Assembly (NCBI GenBank): GCA_031431395.1 | Contig: JANPDJ010000306.1 | Coordinates: forward strand, 1-15,931 | Length of the DNA: 15,931 nucleotides | Reading direction: 5' to 3' | Source of the DNA: VGPE01 sp031431395 | Lineage (GTDB): Bacteria > Chloroflexota > Limnocylindria > Limnocylindrales > CSP1-4 | In this document: positions 14,325-15,931 of the stretch, one piece after another | How the letters are laid out: each line of letters opens with the position of its first letter | Numbering within the stretch: position 1 is the stretch's first letter | The notes under the pieces: generated by a model | What the model was told of the DNA's origin: nothing | What the model saw: the letters and a program-made list of their open reading frames with translations, nothing else | Database searches by the model: none | Translations under genes and position numbers: made by a program

Positions 14325-15302
14325 ATGGCTCGACTGCCCGCCGAAACCCCCGCTCGCGCGCACGCCCAGGAGTTGATGCATGCGCTCGACGGCCGCGCCG
14401 GCAACCTTGGCCGGCTGCTCGGCCGTGTCACGGCCGTGGACCAGGTGGGCGTGGAGGAGCGGGTAGCCGCGCTCAGCACCCGTTCGATCAAGAAGGCCTC
14501 CAAGCTGTGGGCCCTCGACCTCGCCATCCGGATGATCGACCTCACGACGCTGGAGGGAAAGGACACTCCCGGCAAGGTGCGCGCACTGTGCGCCAAGGCC
14601 GTGCATCCGCAGCCGGGCGATCCCACGATCCCGCCGGTCGCGGCCGTCTGTGTGTATCCATCCCTGGTGGCGGAGGCGTGCGACGCGCTGCGGGGAAGTG
14701 GCGTGCACGTCGCCAGCGTTGCAACCGGGTTCCCGTCGGGCCAGACGTTCCTCGAGCTCAAGGTCGCGGAGACGCGCCTCGCGGTGGAGGCCGGAGCGGA
14801 CGAAGTGGACATGGTGATCGATCGGGGCGCGTTCCTCGCCGGCGAGTACCAGAGGACCTTCGATGAGATCGTGGCCGTCAAGGATGCCGCCGGTCCGGCG
14901 CACCTGAAGGTGATCCTCGAAACCGGCGAACTGGAGACGTACGACAACGTCCGCCGCGCCAGCGTCCTCGCCATGGCTGCCGGGGCGGACTTCATCAAGA
15001 CCTCCACTGGCAAGGTCACGCCGGCCGCCACGCTGCCCGTGACGCTGGTCATGCTGGAGGCCGTCCGGGATTTCGAGCGCCAGACCGGGCGCGAAGTGGG
15101 CGTCAAGGCGGCCGGCGGGATCCGGACGGCCAAGGAGGCCATCCAGTACCTGGTCGTGCTGTACGAGACGCTGGGTCCGCGATGGATGCGGCCAGAGCGG
15201 TTCCGGTTCGGGGCTTCGAGCCTGCTGAACGACCTGCTGATGCAGATCCAGAAGGAACGCACCGGCCGCTACCAGGACCCCGACAACTTCACGATCGACT
15301 GA
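14325..15302 (+). CDS. deoC: Deoxyribose-phosphate aldolase, long form
   Basis: DeoC cleaves 2-deoxyribose-5-phosphate to glyceraldehyde-3-phosphate and acetaldehyde in deoxynucleoside salvage. The 325-residue protein keeps the class-I aldolase lysines: the Schiff-base lysine in GADFIKTSTGK and the second lysine in VGVKAAGGIR. It also has IDLTTLEGKDT, CVYPSLV, VATGFPSGQT, EVDMVIDR and LKVILETGEL. It belongs to the long form, about 100 residues longer than the E. coli enzyme, and has the FRFGASSLLNDLLMQI and TGRY ending also seen in animal DERA. It is divergent from the inactive ligase-like gene. No other nucleoside-salvage gene is in view. Confidence 0.96.
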   Translation: MARLPAETPARAHAQELMHALDGRAGNLGRLLGRVTAVDQVGVEERVAALSTRSIKKASKLWALDLAIRMIDLTTLEGKDTPGKVRALCAKAVHPQPGDPTIPPVAAVCVYPSLVAEACDALRGSGVHVASVATGFPSGQTFLELKVAETRLAVEAGADEVDMVIDRGAFLAGEYQRTFDEIVAVKDAAGPAHLKVILETGELETYDNVRRASVLAMAAGADFIKTSTGKVTPAATLPVTLVMLEAVRDFERQTGREVGVKAAGGIRTAKEAIQYLVVLYETLGPRWMRPERFRFGASSLLNDLLMQIQKERTGRYQDPDNFTID

Positions 15303-15383
15303 CCGAGTCCGGCGAGCCGGGCCACGCGTCGCCCCCGCGGCCGAAATCGGACGCTGGCGGCGTCATTCTGGCGCGATGTGATC

Positions 15384-15412
15384 TTGACCGGTGAGTGAGC
15401 CCCGCGTATAAG
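15384..15412 (+). promoter_or_regulatory. Near-consensus sigma-70 promoter
   Basis: TTGACC (15384-15389) and TATAAG (15407-15412) are exactly 17 bases apart, the best promoter match in the window. Transcription should start near 15419-15420. It lies 82 bases after deoC and about 315 bases before the ABC ATPase gene, so any mRNA for that gene would have a long leader. Confidence 0.65.
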
Positions 15413-15417
15413 TGTCC

Positions 15418-15528
15418 CGGGATCACGCCACGCTGATTCCGGAGCCGGCCCGGGCTTGCCGCAGGGTTGACCAACCGGGGTTTCGAGGAACGGGAACCCG
15501 CCGCAGATCCTGATTCTGGTGATCGCCG
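15418..15528 (+). ncRNA. Candidate structured leader RNA or small RNA
   Basis: The predicted transcript start is immediately followed by CGGGATCAC (15418-15426). About 100 bases later GTGATCGCCG (15519-15528) can pair with it through nine base pairs with one bulged G, which would close a domain of about 110 nucleotides. Inside, GGGTTTC and GGAACCC form a 7-bp hairpin with an eight-base loop, GGTT/AACC forms another around GACC, and AGCC/GGCT a third. A smaller hairpin (GACT/AGTC, 15537-15549) follows. I could not match it to SRP RNA, 6S, tmRNA or a riboswitch class known to me. It may be an attenuator for the downstream transporter gene or a separate small RNA. It could also be an accident of GC-rich sequence. 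Confidence 0.35.
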
Positions 15529-15559
15529 TCGCGGTAGACTTCGGCAGTCGGAGGCCCCC

Positions 15560-15610
15560 GTGACGCCCTCGATCGCACACGGCCCGGCCAGGCGTGGCCG
15601 GGCTCGTCAC
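15560..15610 (+). terminator. Strong hairpin in the transporter leader (terminator or attenuator)
   Basis: GCCCGGCCA (15582-15590) and TGGCCGGGC (15595-15603) form a perfect 9-bp hairpin around GGCG. Outer bases GTGACG (15560-15565) and CGTCAC (15605-15610) can add six more pairs across an asymmetric loop. No T-run follows. It could terminate the upstream small transcript or sequester the translation start at 15560. Confidence 0.4.
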
Positions 15611-15736
15611 ACGTATGCAACAATCGCGAACCGCTCGGGATTGGCAGCCCGGGCGGCAGGCGATGGGGTCGCCATCAGGAGAGGGCGGCGACCCAGTCAG
15701 TGGATGCAGGCTACGGGAAGGAGCGACCCCAGATGA
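15560..15736 (+). CDS. Possible 58-codon leader ORF coupled to the ABC ATPase
   Basis: A GTG at 15560 is preceded by GGAGG at a five-base spacing, and the frame stays open for 58 codons. Its TGA overlaps the next ATG as ATGA, a typical coupling arrangement. The product would be small, basic and arginine-rich, with no recognisable domain. Third-position G/C is clearly lower than in neighbouring genes (17 of 58 codons end in A or T), which argues against a long-established protein. The start codon lies in a possible stem. It may be a translated leader rather than a functional protein, or no gene at all. Confidence 0.25.
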   Translation: MTPSIAHGPARRGRARHTYATIANRSGLAARAAGDGVAIRRGRRPSQWMQATGRSDPR

Positions 15737-15931
15737 CCGCACCCGCCGAGGTCCGGCCGCCGCGTGGGGCCGGCACCGCGTCACTCCTGGAGGTCAGTGA
15801 CCTCCGCGTGGAGTTCGCGGGCCGCAACAACCGTCCGGTCCGCGCGGTGCGCGGCCTGACGTACCACATCGCGCCCGGTGAGTCGCTGGGCCTCGTCGGC
15901 GAATCCGGCTCCGGCAAGAGCGTGAGCGCCC
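15733..15931 (+). CDS. Peptide/oligopeptide-type ABC transporter ATP-binding protein (5' part, cut by window end)
   Basis: Only the first 66 residues are in the window. After a Pro/Arg-rich start comes LLEVSDLRVEF, then RAVRGLTYHIAPGESLGLVG and the Walker A sequence GESGSGKSVSA. The LxVxxLxVxF opening and GESGSGKSV form are typical of the DppD/OppD ATPases of dipeptide, oligopeptide and nickel importers. The ATG has a strong AAGGAG site (15718-15723). Partner permease and binding-protein genes would lie beyond the window, so the substrate cannot be told. The promoter at 15384-15412 is a likely source of its mRNA. Confidence 0.88.
   Translation, partial: MTAPAEVRPPRGAGTASLLEVSDLRVEFAGRNNRPVRAVRGLTYHIAPGESLGLVGESGSGKSVSA

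Noticed and set aside
14252..15262. N-terminal extension of the ligase-like frame to 15262
   Set aside because: The added residues are antisense to deoC and Ser/Thr/Arg-rich; the ligase-like homology begins only near 14200.
15467..15559. Longer start (15467) for the possible leader ORF
   Set aside because: No ribosome site at that ATG, while the GTG at 15560 has an ideal one.
15418..15610. Leader RNA as SRP RNA, 6S RNA or a cobalamin/fluoride-type riboswitch
   Set aside because: The SRP apical motif is absent, there is no clear 6S-type single long hairpin, and the short stretches that look like cobalamin or fluoride motifs do not fit the full consensus.

Overview
This is a high-GC bacterial window with tightly packed genes and strong G/C preference at third codon positions. 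It looks like a free-living soil or groundwater bacterium from a high-GC lineage. I favour a Chloroflexota (Limnocylindria-like) or Actinomycetota relative, but no taxonomic marker gene is present and this is a weak inference. No tRNA, rRNA, CRISPR array, insertion sequence or phage gene was found.

The core (about 2.7-12.7 kb) is a phosphate and polyphosphate neighbourhood. On the minus strand, reading right to left, are pstS (phosphate-binding lipoprotein), pstB (transport ATPase), phoU and an OmpR/PhoB-type regulator whose receiver domain has lost its phosphorylation site. A stand-alone FAD/GcvT-type demethylating dehydrogenase follows. pstC, pstA and a sensor kinase are missing. Divergent from pstS, on the plus strand, are a basic coiled-coil/low-complexity protein and a short exopolyphosphatase (ppx). 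ppx converges, with one base between stop codons, on a minus-strand run: DUF971 protein, YbjQ-family protein, small membrane protein, polyphosphate kinase (ppk) and a CYTH-CHAD fusion. Phosphate uptake, its control, polyphosphate synthesis, breakdown and probable granule binding therefore lie side by side. Two minus-strand start regions (regulator and pstB) carry the same 11-bp-phased repeat pattern with TTAAC/TGAAC cores, a good candidate for the local Pho box.

The right part holds an intact gene for a LigD-type ligase domain that has lost its catalytic residues, a long-form deoxyribose-phosphate aldolase (deoC), a roughly 430-bp leader region, and the start of a peptide-type ABC transporter ATPase cut by the window end. 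The leader has a near-consensus sigma-70 promoter followed by strong complementary segments. It may encode a structured RNA or attenuator, and a possible 58-codon ORF overlaps the ATPase start by ATGA.

The most interesting points are the 11-bp-phased operators, the kinase-less degenerate regulator, the inactive ligase-like protein and the structured leader at 15.38-15.61 kb.
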